Made by a program: the position numbers and the translations under genes. Below, one piece after another: positions 34,854 to 44,857 of a stretch of 64,000 nt of DNA (positions within the stretch are counted from its first letter, which is position 1; the number at the start of each line of letters is the position of its first letter). The notes under the pieces were generated by a model that ran no database searches, had not been told where the DNA came from, and worked only from the letters and a program-made list of their open reading frames with translations. This DNA is from Pseudoxanthomonas sp. z9 (GTDB lineage: Bacteria > Pseudomonadota > Gammaproteobacteria > Xanthomonadales > Xanthomonadaceae): NCBI RefSeq assembly GCF_006542425.1, contig NZ_VFID01000007.1, forward strand, positions 372,001 through 436,000, given 5' to 3'.

Positions 34854-34887
34854 CTGCGAATCCCGAATCCAAATCCCGAATCCCGGG
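34854..34887. repeat. AATCCCGAATCC short tandem repeat
   Basis: CGAATCCCGAATCC, AAATCCCGAATCCCGGG. The same GGGAATnGGGAAT-type tract occurs twice, inverted, between groES and groEL. It lies in the 405-bp interval 34768-35172, which otherwise holds the terminator at 34889 and nothing I recognise. Confidence 0.55.
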
Positions 34888-34888
34888 C

Positions 34889-34925
34889 ATAAAAAAGCCC
34901 GCAATGGCTAGGCCAGTTGCGGGCT
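34889..34925 (-). terminator. Rho-independent terminator of the AsmA-like gene
   Basis: On the minus strand AAGCCCGCAA and TTGCGGGCTT form a 10-bp stem around a TGGCCTAGCCA-like loop, followed by TTTTTT. It is about 250 bp past the stop at 35173. Confidence 0.75.
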
Positions 34926-35172
34926 TGCTCCCTCCCCCACGTCGGGATGCGGGGCCATCGTGAAGGAGCGGTTGCGGGGCTTGCACGCTGCACTGCAAAA
35001 CAAAACCGGGCAGTACATTTGAGCCGGGAACGGGGTTTTCCCGAAAAGCCTTGTTCTGCTTGGATGTTACCGATGCCAGACCAATTTCCAGGTCGATCCT
35101 GTAACCGGTTTCACGATTCACGCGGCCGAAACCTGAATAGGGGCCAAACCGTTCAGCTGCGCAAAACCGTCC

Positions 35173-37368
35173 TCAACGCAGCAGATCCGGCTGTCCCTGG
35201 TACCACTCCCGGGCCTTCACCAAGTGCCAGCGGCGGGCATTGTCCTGCAATTCCAGCCCCGCGCTGAGCACGCCCCAGCGGGCATAGAGCTGGCCGTTGC
35301 GGCGCTGCCCCTGCAGGCGCAGCCGGGCTTGCAGGTCGAAACGGTCGTTGTTGGCCTTCACCCGGTCCAGCACCAGCACGTCGTCGCGCCATTGCACCCG
35401 GCCGTCGGCCTGGGCCTGGCCGGCATCGACCAGCCGGTACACCCATTTGGGATAGTCCTTCTGGCGCGAGAACAGCGCCAGCAGGAAGCCCACGTCCTTC
35501 ATCTGCACCGCCGCGCTGCCGCCGGCACTGAGCGGCCGGTCCACGTCCAGGCGCGCGCGATCCAGCCGCAGCTTCGCCCACCATCCGCTGCGTGCATCGC
35601 CGCCGGGTTCGCGGAAACCCAGGTTGCGGAACTGCACCGTGCTGCCGTCGGCGACGAACGCGCGCCGACGCAGATCCGCGCGGCGCAGCTCCAGGCCGAT
35701 GTCCACATCGCCACGCAGATCGATGCCGGCCAGATGCATGCGCGCGCCGCGCCCGGTGATGCGCAGGCGGCCTTGGCCGACATCGCCGGCGGTATCCAGC
35801 GACAGATCGCCGCTGAGGAAGCCGGCGCCGCCGTCGAAACGCATGTGCCGGCGCGGCAGGTACGGGTTGTAGACGCGCAGGTCGGGCACATTGGCGTTGT
35901 CGAACACCACCCGCCCGCGCATCGCATTGCGCAGATCCTGCAAGGGGCCGTCGGCATTGAGGAACAGGCGCAGATTGCGGCCCTGCACATAGGGACGCTG
36001 CGGCGCGCGCACCGAAGCGACGTGGAACTGCTCCATCACCGCCTGCAGGCGCGGCACCAGTTCGCCCTTGGGACCGGCATCCAGACGGATGTCGGCATGG
36101 GCACGGCCGCGGATGCGGTTGCCCATCACATCGGCCACCGCGTCCACCTCCGGCACGCCGATGCGGCTGCCGGCGGCCAGTTGGCCGTCCACCACCTGCA
36201 CGTCGGCGTCCACGTCCCCCGCACCTTCCAGTTGCAGCCACGGCGTCCGCGGAAACAGGCTGGTGATCCAGTGCAGCGAGGAGAACCGCCAACGCCCGAC
36301 CACGTGGCCGGACGCGCGCGGCAGCAGCGAGGGGAAATCGCCCAGCGGAAGCTCGCGGCCGCGCAGGCGTAGATCCGCGTCCACCGACATCCGTCCCCGG
36401 GCCAGCGGCGGCGCTTTCACCTTCAGCGCGATGTCCTGGCGGTCCACCGCCAGCGCGATGCCCAGCGCGTCGGTGCGGGAGGTCCCGGACGCGTCGCTGC
36501 CGCCAATGGGCATGCTCCATCGCAGGCGGCTGCCCGGCGTCAGCGCGCCCTTGGCGAAACCCAGATCCACGTCGGCGCGCCCGCGCCCGGGCACCACTGC
36601 CAAGGTAACGCCGCCCGGCACCGGGGTGACGTCCAGGCCACTGGTGGTGCCACGCAGTTTCAGCCGCGCGTCGGTCTTGAGCAGCTTGCGCAGGCCCGGC
36701 GCTTCCTCGCGGCGGTGCCTGGCGATCGCGAAAGTGGCCTCCAGATCCGCCTCGCGCAGCACCTCCTCGCCATCGCGGACCAGGCGCGCCTTGCGGAACG
36801 CCGCGCGCGAGGGCAGCAGCTCCATCGGCCCGCCGCGCAACTGCTTGACGAAACCGACCTGCGCGCTGCCTTCGCCGTCCAGGCGCAGGCCATCGAACTC
36901 GCCGCGGGTCAGGCTGTCACTGGCGATGCGATCGAAGCGCAACACCCAGCCGCCATCGCGCGGCGGCGGCACCGGCAGTTCGCGTTCGGCGCGATGGACG
37001 CCACCGCTCACGCCGTCGGCCTGTACCCACGGCACGTGCAGTTCCCGCCGCAGCAGCGGCCACAACGCAATCTCGCCCTGCACCGCGCTGGCCTGCGCCT
37101 GCCAGGCGATGCGCCGCACCTGGCCCTGCAGTTTCACCTCGCGCAGGCTGACCCGTCCGGGCCACCAGCTGTGGCCGCCGGCCCAATGCATCTGGAATTT
37201 CTCCGGCTTGCGGTTGAGCGTGCGCTCGCCCCAGGCGGTGTTGATCCACAGATTGGCCGCGGCCAGGTACAGCGCGTACAGCGCCAGCAAGGCCAGGGCC
37301 GCGCGCAGCAGCCAGCGGCATGTAGTGCTCCAGCGGGGGGCGAACCCGGAAATCGACGTCCTGTTCAT
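35173..37368 (-). CDS. Large AsmA/YdbH-like envelope protein
   Basis: A 731-residue protein with one N-terminal membrane anchor (WLLRAALALLALYALYLAAANL) followed entirely by periplasmic-looking beta-rich sequence. Repeated short strands such as LEGAGDVDADVQVVDG, MHLAGIDLRGDVDIGLEL and GRLRITGRGARM resemble the beta-groove repeats of AsmA, YdbH and TamB proteins, which are thought to move lipids or assist outer-membrane assembly. The family assignment is by architecture, not by a specific motif. The ATG at 37368 is preferred over one at 37404. It is divergent from the CoA-transferase gene with about 130 bp between. Confidence 0.6.
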   Translation of the reverse strand: MNRTSISGFAPRWSTTCRWLLRAALALLALYALYLAAANLWINTAWGERTLNRKPEKFQMHWAGGHSWWPGRVSLREVKLQGQVRRIAWQAQASAVQGEIALWPLLRRELHVPWVQADGVSGGVHRAERELPVPPPRDGGWVLRFDRIASDSLTRGEFDGLRLDGEGSAQVGFVKQLRGGPMELLPSRAAFRKARLVRDGEEVLREADLEATFAIARHRREEAPGLRKLLKTDARLKLRGTTSGLDVTPVPGGVTLAVVPGRGRADVDLGFAKGALTPGSRLRWSMPIGGSDASGTSRTDALGIALAVDRQDIALKVKAPPLARGRMSVDADLRLRGRELPLGDFPSLLPRASGHVVGRWRFSSLHWITSLFPRTPWLQLEGAGDVDADVQVVDGQLAAGSRIGVPEVDAVADVMGNRIRGRAHADIRLDAGPKGELVPRLQAVMEQFHVASVRAPQRPYVQGRNLRLFLNADGPLQDLRNAMRGRVVFDNANVPDLRVYNPYLPRRHMRFDGGAGFLSGDLSLDTAGDVGQGRLRITGRGARMHLAGIDLRGDVDIGLELRRADLRRRAFVADGSTVQFRNLGFREPGGDARSGWWAKLRLDRARLDVDRPLSAGGSAAVQMKDVGFLLALFSRQKDYPKWVYRLVDAGQAQADGRVQWRDDVLVLDRVKANNDRFDLQARLRLQGQRRNGQLYARWGVLSAGLELQDNARRWHLVKAREWYQGQPDLLR

Positions 37369-37496
37369 GCGCACAGCATGCCCGAACCACGGGACACGAA
37401 ACATCGCATGCGGTGTATTCCCCGATCGTCTTGGCCCCCGGGCCGGGTCCGCAGGCGATAATGCGCGCTTTCCGCTTTCTGGTTCCGCTCCCCCGC

Positions 37497-39011
37497 ATGT
37501 CCAGCGACCGTATCCGCCATCCGCGCCTGCGCGCGCTCGCCGTTTCCGCCGAAGAAGCCGCCGCGCACATCCAGCCCGGCGAGACCGTGGCCATGAGCGG
37601 ATTCACCGGTTCGGGCTATCCGAAGGAAGTGCCGCTGGCGCTGGCCGCGCGGATCGACCGCTGCCACGCGCAGGGCCAGGGCTTCCAGATCCGCCTGCTC
37701 ACCGGCGCGTCCACCGCGCCGGAACTGGACGGCGCGCTGGCCAAGGTCGACGGCATCGCCCTGCGCCTGCCGTTCCAGAGTGATCCGGATACCCGCCAGC
37801 GCATCAACGCCGGCACCCTCGAGTACCTCGACACCCACCTGAGCCACGTCGCCCAACACACGTGGTTCGGCTTCTACGGCGAGGTCGATACCGCGGTGGT
37901 GGAAGTGTCGGCCATCCGCGAGGACGGTGCGCTGGTGCCATCCACGTCGCTGGGCAACAACAAGACCTGGCTGGACCTGGCCCGCAAGGTGATCGTCGAG
38001 GTCAACGACTGGCAGCCCGAAGGCCTGGACGGCATGCACGACATCTACTACGGCACCGCGCTGCCGCCGCACCGCAAGCCGATTCCACTGGTCCATCCGG
38101 ACGATCGCATCGGCGACACCGCGCTGCGCTGCGACCCGGACAAGATCGTCGCGGTGGTGCGCACCCACGGTCCGGATCGCAACAGCCCGTTCAATCCGGC
38201 CGACGCGACCAGCGAACGGATCGCCGCGCACCTGATCGAATTCCTGCAGCACGAAGTGAAAAAGGGCCGGCTGCCGCCCAACCTGCTGCCGCTGCAGTCG
38301 GGCGTAGGCAACATCCCCAATGCCGTGCTGGCCGGATTGTCGGCCAGCGGCTTCCGCGACCTGACCGCGTTCACCGAGGTGATCCAGGACGGCATGCTGG
38401 ACATGCTGCGCGACGGCGTGCTGCGCAGCGCGTCGTGCACCGGCTTCGCCCTGAGCCCGGAAGCCAACGAGGTGTTCAAGCAGAACATCGGTTTCTACCG
38501 CGAGCGCATCGTCATGCGCACGCAGGAAATCTCCAACCATCCGGAACTGGTGCGCCGGCTCGGCTGCATCTGCATGAACGGGATGGTGGAAGCGGACCTG
38601 TACGGCAACGTCAACTCGACCCACATCATGGGCTCGCGCATCCAGAACGGCATCGGCGGCTCCGGCGACTTCGCCCGCAACGGCTACCTGTCGATCTTCC
38701 TCAGCCCGAGCACCGCCAAGGGCGGCAGCATCTCCTCGCTGGTGCCGATGGTCAGCCACGTGGATCACACCGAACACGATGTCTCGATCATCGTCACCGA
38801 ACAGGGCCTGGCGGATCTGCGCGGCCTCTCGCCCAAGCAGCGCGCGCGCGTGCTGATCGCGCAGTGCGCGCATCCGGACTACCGCGACGCGCTGACCGAC
38901 TATTTCGAACGCGCCCTGCATGCCAGCTATGGCCGCCACACCCCGCACCTGTTGCCCGAAGCGCTATCGTGGCACCAGCGGTGGCTGGACACGGGCAACA
39001 TGAAGGCCTGA
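37497..39011 (+). CDS. Acetyl-CoA hydrolase/transferase family, succinyl-CoA:acetate CoA-transferase type
   Basis: The 504-residue enzyme matches the AarC/Cat1 group in length. Conserved features are GETVAMSGFTGSGYPKEVP near the N-terminus, the glycine-rich LQSGVGNIPNAVLAGL, the active-site glutamate in AFTEVIQDGMLD, and MGSRIQNGIGGSGDFARNG with STAKGGSISSLVPMV towards the end. Enzymes of this group transfer CoA between succinyl-CoA and acetate or related acids, linking the TCA cycle to acetate removal. It is a single-gene unit starting at the ATG at 37497. The exact acyl partner is not resolved. Confidence 0.9.
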   Translation: MSSDRIRHPRLRALAVSAEEAAAHIQPGETVAMSGFTGSGYPKEVPLALAARIDRCHAQGQGFQIRLLTGASTAPELDGALAKVDGIALRLPFQSDPDTRQRINAGTLEYLDTHLSHVAQHTWFGFYGEVDTAVVEVSAIREDGALVPSTSLGNNKTWLDLARKVIVEVNDWQPEGLDGMHDIYYGTALPPHRKPIPLVHPDDRIGDTALRCDPDKIVAVVRTHGPDRNSPFNPADATSERIAAHLIEFLQHEVKKGRLPPNLLPLQSGVGNIPNAVLAGLSASGFRDLTAFTEVIQDGMLDMLRDGVLRSASCTGFALSPEANEVFKQNIGFYRERIVMRTQEISNHPELVRRLGCICMNGMVEADLYGNVNSTHIMGSRIQNGIGGSGDFARNGYLSIFLSPSTAKGGSISSLVPMVSHVDHTEHDVSIIVTEQGLADLRGLSPKQRARVLIAQCAHPDYRDALTDYFERALHASYGRHTPHLLPEALSWHQRWLDTGNMKA

Positions 39012-39045
39012 AAGGGCAAGCGTTTTTCAACAGCCGCGTGGCTGA

Positions 39046-39356
39046 TCATCCCCCTCGGCCCCCCTTCTTCGAAGGGGAAGGTAAAAGCAGATGCCGCAGC
39101 ATCGATAGCCCCCTTTAACAAAGGGGGCGGGCGGCCGCGCAGCTGGCGACGGGGGATTTGCTGTTGGCGCCAAGAACAAATCCCCCTCAATCCCCCTTCT
39201 TCGAAGGGGGAAGTAAAAGCAGATGCCGCAACATCGATAGCCCCCTTTAACAAAGCGGGCGACCGGGGATTTGCTGTTGGCGCAAAAAGCAAGCGCTTTT
39301 CAACAGCCGGATGGCTGGTCAATCCCCCTCAATCCCCCTTCTTCAAAAGGGGAGGT
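39046..39356. repeat. Tandem block of CCCCCTT/AAGGGGG-type repeats
   Basis: A unit with AAGGGGAAGGTAAAAGCAGA, TGCCGCAGCATCGATAGCCC and CCTTTAACAAAGGGGGC is repeated near 39193-39250 as AAGGGGGAAGTAAAAGCAGA and so on, with GGGGGATTTGC palindromes between. It fills the 355-bp gap between the CoA-transferase and acetyltransferase genes. Similar pieces, including CAACAGCCGnATGGCTGGTC, recur at 49262-49490. Confidence 0.7.
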
Positions 39357-39366
39357 AAAGCCAATG

Positions 39367-39888
39367 TCAGTCCCGCGCGGCTTCCGTCGCCTCGAACGCC
39401 GCGCTGTACGTCACCGCACCCTGCGGCCGGCTGCCGTCCATGGTCAGCGCCATGAAGTACTCGGCCGGCGCGCCCTCATAACGCAGCCCGGCCACGTTCG
39501 CGAAGCCGAAGCGCGCGTAGTAGCCGGGATCGCCCAGCACCACGCAGCCGCCCGCGCCGGCCTGGCGCAACCGGGCCAGGCCGGCTTCGATCAACGCGGC
39601 GCCGACGCCGGCGCCCTGGCAGTCCGGCGCCACTGCCACCGGCCCCAGCCCGTACCAGCCGGCCGCGCCGTCGCCGATGGCCACCGGCGAAAACGCGACG
39701 TGGCCGATCACCCGCCCATCCTGTTCCGCCAGCAGCGACAAGGTCAGCTCATCGCGTGCGCGCAGCGCGTCGACGATCGCCGCCTCGGTGCCGCTGCTGT
39801 GTTCGGCGCCAGCGAAGGCTTCCGTGATCAGGGCGCGGAGGGCGGTCAGGTCAGCGGAGGTTTCGGAGCGCAGCGCGTAGGCGATCAT
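39367..39888 (-). CDS. GNAT-family N-acetyltransferase (YhbS-like)
   Basis: The 173-residue protein carries the acetyl-CoA-binding motif GLGPVAVAPDCQGAGVGAAL (R/QxxGxG/A type) and the YhbS-like C-terminal stretch GCVVLGDPGYYARFGFANVA. The acceptor is unknown. The start at 39888 gives MIAYALRSETSADL. Longer starts would run into the glycine riboswitch region of the divergent gene. About 60 bp separate this start from the riboswitch. Confidence 0.88.
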   Translation of the reverse strand: MIAYALRSETSADLTALRALITEAFAGAEHSSGTEAAIVDALRARDELTLSLLAEQDGRVIGHVAFSPVAIGDGAAGWYGLGPVAVAPDCQGAGVGAALIEAGLARLRQAGAGGCVVLGDPGYYARFGFANVAGLRYEGAPAEYFMALTMDGSRPQGAVTYSAAFEATEAARD

Positions 39889-39948
39889 GGGGACAGGCGG
39901 GCCAGTGGAGCCGGCATTTTCACATCGGTCTCTGCTAAAGTGCGCGCC

Positions 39949-40147
39949 GGATGCAGGAGAGCGGAGCCACACGGCTCCCGCCGAAGGCGCAGGCTCCCAT
40001 AATCGCTCAGGCCCGGTTGCTGGACGCAACCATCCACTGCATCCACCCACGCCGATCTGGAGAGAGGTCTTCGATGACCCGCCGAAGGGGCAAGCGGCCC
40101 ACGCCGCCGAACTCTCAGGCAAAAGGACAGCGGGAGCGGCACCGGAT
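39949..40147 (+). promoter_or_regulatory. Tandem glycine riboswitch
   Basis: Two gcvT-type aptamers lie in series. In the first, P1 is a perfect 8-bp helix GGATGCAG (39949-39956) with CTGCATCC (40037-40044), and the core has GGAGAGCGG, CCGCCGAAGGCGCA and GCTCAGGC. The second starts near 40053 with TCTGGAGAGAGG, then CCGCCGAAGGGGCAA and AACTCTCAGGCAAAAGGACAG. These are the conserved bases of the class. The next gene, 100 bp downstream, is a UPF0126 protein. A terminator or a sequestering helix was not identified, so ON or OFF action is not determined here. Confidence 0.9.
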
Positions 40148-40248
40148 TCCGGTCATGAATTGAGTGTTCCGTCCCACGCGCCTCCGCGCGTGGAGCGCGT
40201 GCGCGCAAGTCTCGCCGGTGCCGGCCACCTCCCGTCGGAACCTTCTCC

Positions 40249-40866
40249 ATGCTGCTGTCCCTGATCTACCTCGTCGCCATCACCGCCGAAGCCATGACCG
40301 GCGCACTGTCCGCCGGTCGCCGGCGGATGGATCTGTTCGGTGTCGTCATCATCGCCTCGGTCACCGCGCTCGGCGGCGGATCGCTGCGCGACATCGTGCT
40401 CGGCCACTACCCGCTGGGCTGGGTGAAGCATCCGGAATACCTGGGCTACACCATCGGCGCGGCCATCGTCGCCACCTTCGTCGCCCGCTGGATGCACCAT
40501 CTGCGCCAGGCCTTCCTGTGGCTGGACGCGCTGGGCCTGGTCGCCTTCACCCTGATCGGCTGCGCGATCGCGCGCGAAGCCGGGCATGCACCCGTCATCG
40601 TGGTGATCGCCGGCATGCTCACCGGCACCTTCGGCGGCGTGCTGCGCGACGTGCTGTGCAACGAGATTCCGCTGGTGTTCCAGAAGGAACTGTATGCCAG
40701 CGTCTCGCTGCTCACCGGCGCGGCCTACCTGCTCCTGCTGCACGCCGGGGTGAATGAATCCACCGCCACCCTGGGCTGCCTGGGCGGTGGCTTCCTGCTG
40801 CGGCTGCTGGCGATCCGCTACAACTGGGATGTACCGAAGTTCGTCTATCGCGGTGAAACACACTGA
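40249..40866 (+). CDS. UPF0126/TRIC-type glycine transporter family protein
   Basis: The 205-residue membrane protein has two homologous halves of about three helices each. Both contain the family signature: ALGGGSLRDIVLG in the first and GTFGGVLRDVLCNE in the second, with the GGxxRD motif. The family is called Glycine transporter or trimeric intracellular cation channel. Control by a tandem glycine riboswitch just upstream supports a role in glycine export or uptake in this organism. ATG at 40249 gives MLLSLIYLVAITAEAMTGAL. It is a one-gene unit converging on aroG. Confidence 0.9.
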   Translation: MLLSLIYLVAITAEAMTGALSAGRRRMDLFGVVIIASVTALGGGSLRDIVLGHYPLGWVKHPEYLGYTIGAAIVATFVARWMHHLRQAFLWLDALGLVAFTLIGCAIAREAGHAPVIVVIAGMLTGTFGGVLRDVLCNEIPLVFQKELYASVSLLTGAAYLLLLHAGVNESTATLGCLGGGFLLRLLAIRYNWDVPKFVYRGETH

Positions 40867-41002
40867 TCGCATCGCGCGGCGCGCCTGCTTCGGGTTGGCG
40901 CTCCGCGCAGGAGCGGCCCCGGGGATTGCGCCGACGATCCGGAGAGAGGGGAACGGATCGCCGTCGCGTCCGGGCCGCTCCTGCGGCCCTCCACGATGCG
41001 GA

Positions 41003-42076
41003 CTAGGCGGCCTGCGACACGTTGCGCTCGCGGCGGCGGCGCACGGCGGCGGCCAGGCGTTCCAGCACGGCCACCGACGCGTCCCAGCCGATGCAGCCGT
41101 CGGTAATGCTCTGCCCGTAGGCCAGCGGCTGGCCCGGCACCAGATCCTGGCGGCCGGCGACCAGGTGGCTTTCGATCATCGCGCCGATGATGCGGGTCTC
41201 GCCGGCTTCGATCTGCGCGGCGATGTCCTCGATCACGCGCGGCTGATTTTCCGGATCCTTCAGGCTGTTGGCGTGGCTGGCGTCGATCATCAGGCGCGGC
41301 GCCAGGCCCGCCTTCGCCAATACCTGGCTGGCCGCCTCCACGCTGTCGGCGTCATAGTTCGGCGCCTTGCCGCCGCGCAGGATCACATGGCAATCCGGAT
41401 TGCCGGTGGTGGCCGCGATGGCCGAGCGGCCTTCCTTGGTAACGGCCAGGAAATGGTGCGGATGCGAAGCCGCGTTGACCGCGTCGGCGGCGATCTTCAC
41501 GTTGCCGTCGGTGCCGTTCTTGAAACCGACCGGACACGACAGGCCCGAGGCGAGTTCACGATGGATCTGGCTCTCGGTGGTGCGCGCGCCGATGGCGCCC
41601 CAGGCGACCAGATCGGCGATGTACTGCGGCGAGGTGGTGTCCAGGTATTCGCAACCCGCCGGCAGGCCCAGGCGGTTGATGTTGCGCAGCAGGCCGCGCG
41701 CCAGCCGCAGGCCCTCGTTGATGCGGAAGCTGCCGTCCAGGCCGGGATCGTTGATCAGGCCCTTCCAGCCGACCGTGGTGCGCGGTTTCTCGAAATACAC
41801 GCGCATGACGATTTCCAGTTCCCCGCCGAGTGCGTCGCGCAGCGGGCGCAGGCGCTGCGCGTACTCCATCGCGGCGATCGGGTCGTGGATGGAACACGGC
41901 CCAATCACCACCGCCAGGCGGTCATCGCGGCCATGCAGGATCGCGTGCAGCGCCTCGCGGCTGCGGCTGACGGTTTCGGACACTGCCTCGTCGCAGGGCA
42001 GTTCCGCGATGACCTCGGACGGAGGCGTGAGCGGTTCCAGCTTGCGGATGCGCAGATCGTCGGTGTGGGGCGCCAT
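41003..42076 (-). CDS. aroG: 3-deoxy-7-phosphoheptulonate (DAHP) synthase, class I AroG type
   Basis: The 357-residue enzyme condenses phosphoenolpyruvate and erythrose 4-phosphate, the first step of aromatic amino acid synthesis. Visible motifs are VVIGPCSIHDP with the metal-binding Cys, MRVYFEKPRTTVGWKG, PVGFKNGTDGNVKIA and MIDASHANSLKDP. The length matches E. coli AroG (350). The ATG at 42076 has GGAG 8 nt upstream; the much longer open frame upstream is not coding but contains a leader peptide and a terminator. Transcription attenuation by an aromatic-codon leader is therefore the likely control. Confidence 0.95.
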   Translation of the reverse strand: MAPHTDDLRIRKLEPLTPPSEVIAELPCDEAVSETVSRSREALHAILHGRDDRLAVVIGPCSIHDPIAAMEYAQRLRPLRDALGGELEIVMRVYFEKPRTTVGWKGLINDPGLDGSFRINEGLRLARGLLRNINRLGLPAGCEYLDTTSPQYIADLVAWGAIGARTTESQIHRELASGLSCPVGFKNGTDGNVKIAADAVNAASHPHHFLAVTKEGRSAIAATTGNPDCHVILRGGKAPNYDADSVEAASQVLAKAGLAPRLMIDASHANSLKDPENQPRVIEDIAAQIEAGETRIIGAMIESHLVAGRQDLVPGQPLAYGQSITDGCIGWDASVAVLERLAAAVRRRRERNVSQAA

Positions 42077-42127
42077 CGGGAAATCTCCAGTTCGTTGTCT
42101 GTGTGCGATGTCGCCAGCCCTGGAAGC

Positions 42128-42156
42128 AAAAAAGCCGCCAGGTTCGCTGGCGGCTT
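42128..42156 (-). terminator. Attenuator terminator of aroG
   Basis: On the minus strand AAAGCCGCCAG and CTGGCGGCTTT pair around CGAAC and are followed by TTTTGC. It sits between the leader-peptide stop (42181) and aroG (42076). Its 5' arm CCGCCAGCG (42145-42153) is perfectly complementary to CGCTGGCGG (42204-42212) in the leader-peptide gene, giving a mutually exclusive antiterminator. Confidence 0.85.
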
Positions 42157-42180
42157 TCGGGAATGCGTCTGAATGTTTCT

Positions 42181-42261
42181 TCAGGGTGAGCGCAGTCCTT
42201 CCTCCGCCAGCGGCATCGGAAAGTAGTACCAAAAGTAAAAGCTGGCGCGGGCTGCGTTCAT
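42181..42261 (-). CDS. Aromatic leader peptide of the aroG attenuator
   Basis: This 26-residue frame begins MNAARAS and continues with seven aromatic codons in a row, FYFWYYF (residues 8-14), then PMPLAEEGLRSP and a TGA stop 24 bp before the terminator hairpin. A run of Phe, Tyr and Trp codons upstream of a DAHP synthase gene is the hallmark of ribosome-mediated attenuation: shortage of any aromatic charged tRNA stalls the ribosome, freeing CGCTGGCGG in codons 17-20 to pair with the terminator arm. No Shine-Dalgarno sequence precedes the ATG; TTGCAT and TATCAA lie just upstream, so the mRNA could be nearly leaderless. Confidence 0.85.
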   Translation of the reverse strand: MNAARASFYFWYYFPMPLAEEGLRSP

Positions 42262-42270
42262 TGGGTTGCA

Positions 42271-42298
42271 TTGATAACACAGGTTTGCCGCGATGCAA
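42271..42298 (-). promoter_or_regulatory. Candidate promoter of the aroG leader
   Basis: On the minus strand TTGCAT (42298-42293) and TATCAA (42276-42271) are separated by 16 bp. The expected transcription start falls within a few bases of the leader ATG at 42261. The match is moderate. Confidence 0.35.
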
Positions 42299-42311
42299 AA
42301 TGTTTCATTTG

Positions 42312-42593
42312 CAAGCACCCGCCCTCCACCTTGTGGGAGCGACGTCAGTCGCGAGCCTTCCGTTCATCATTCGGGAAGGGCGCGGGCCCTGAGGGCAAAA
42401 GCTCGCGACTGACGTCGCTCCCACAGGATAAGTACAGGGATCCGACCCAAAGAAAAACCCCGCCTTGCGGCGGGGTTTTTCGTCTCGCGGGTTTGCCTGG
42501 AGGGCCGGATCAGAAATCCATGCCGCCCATGCTACCGCCCGGCGGCATCGCCGGCTCGTCCTTCTTCGGGGCCTCGGCCACCATCGCTTCGGT
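42312..42593. repeat. Triplicated unit, copy 1: REP pair, terminator and groEL tail fragment
   Basis: The unit starts CAAGCACCCGCCCTC. It contains an inverted REP pair (42333-42424), the terminator stem AAAAACCCCGCC/GGCGGGGTTTTT (42453-42480) and a fragment equal to the last 84 bp or so of groEL (42510-42593) on the minus strand. The fragment ends MGGMDF-stop and encodes SMGGM where groEL has GMGGMGGM. The start-to-start distance to copy 2 is 282 bp. Confidence 0.92.
42510..42593 (-). pseudogene. Duplicated 3' fragment of groEL, copy 1
   Basis: Encodes the last residues of GroEL ([20 protein letters not shown], then SMGGMDF and stop) with no upstream coding sequence. It lacks one 9-bp GGM unit found in the intact gene and joins CAAGCACCCGCC where groEL continues with GGTGATCATC. 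Confidence 0.9.
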
Positions 42594-42874
42594 CAAGCAC
42601 CCGCCCTCTCCTTGTGGGAGCGACGTCAGTCGCGAGCCTTCCGTTCATCATTCGGGAAGGGCGCGGGCCTTGAGGGCAAAAGCTCGCGACTGACGTCGCT
42701 CCCACAGGATAAGTACAGGGATCCGACCCAAAGAAAAACCCCGCCTTGCGGCGGGGTTTTTCGTCTCGCGGGTTTGCCTGGAAAGCCGGATCAGAAATCC
42801 ATGCCGCCCATGCCACCGCCCGGCGGCATCGCCGGCTCGTCCTTCTTCGGGGTCTCGGCCACCATCGCTTCGGT
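42594..42874. repeat. Triplicated unit, copy 2
   Basis: Same order as copy 1: CAAGCACCCGCCCTCTCC, REP pair (42614-42705), terminator stem (42734-42761), groEL 3' fragment (42791-42874). Copy 3 begins 281 bp later. It differs from copy 1 by a few bases (GGAAAGCCGG for GGAGGGCCGG; GGGTCTCGG for GGGCCTCGG). Confidence 0.92.
42791..42874 (-). pseudogene. Duplicated 3' fragment of groEL, copy 2
   Basis: Second copy of the groEL tail, ending [12 protein letters not shown] and stop, with one Ala-to-Thr-type change (TPKKDEP region) relative to the intact gene and the same 9-bp deletion as copy 1. Confidence 0.9.
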
Positions 42875-43071
42875 CAAGCACCCGCCCTCTCCTTGTGGGA
42901 GCGACGTCAGTCGCGAGCCTTCCGTTCATCATTCGGGAAGGGCGCGGGCCTTGAGGGCAAAAGCTCGCGACTGACGTCGCTCCCACAGGATAAGTACAGG
43001 GATCCGACCCAAAGAAAAACCCCGCCTTGCGGCGGGGTTTTTCGTCTCGCGGGTTTGCCTGGAGGGCCGGA
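42875..43071. repeat. Triplicated unit, copy 3, joined to intact groEL
   Basis: CAAGCACCCGCCCTCTCC, REP pair (42895-42986) and terminator stem (43015-43042) lead directly into the stop codon of the complete groEL at 43072. This is the copy that serves as the native 3' region. Confidence 0.9.
43015..43042 (-). terminator. groEL terminator
   Basis: On the minus strand AAAAACCCCGCC-GCAA-GGCGGGGTTTTT followed by CTTT, 30 bp past the groEL stop. Identical stems occur in the two duplicated units at 42453-42480 and 42734-42761. Confidence 0.88.
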
Positions 43072-44847
<1,776 letters not shown>

Positions 44848-44857
44848 CGTTCTGGGC

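Noticed and set aside
42077..42298. N-terminal extension of AroG upstream of 42076
   Set aside because: The extension would read through the attenuator terminator; the aromatic leader peptide in another frame and a good ribosome-binding site at 42076 explain the region better.
42312..43071. CRISPR-like array in the triplicated region
   Set aside because: The repeats are 281 bp and near-identical throughout, with no spacers. They are tandem duplicates of the groEL 3' region.
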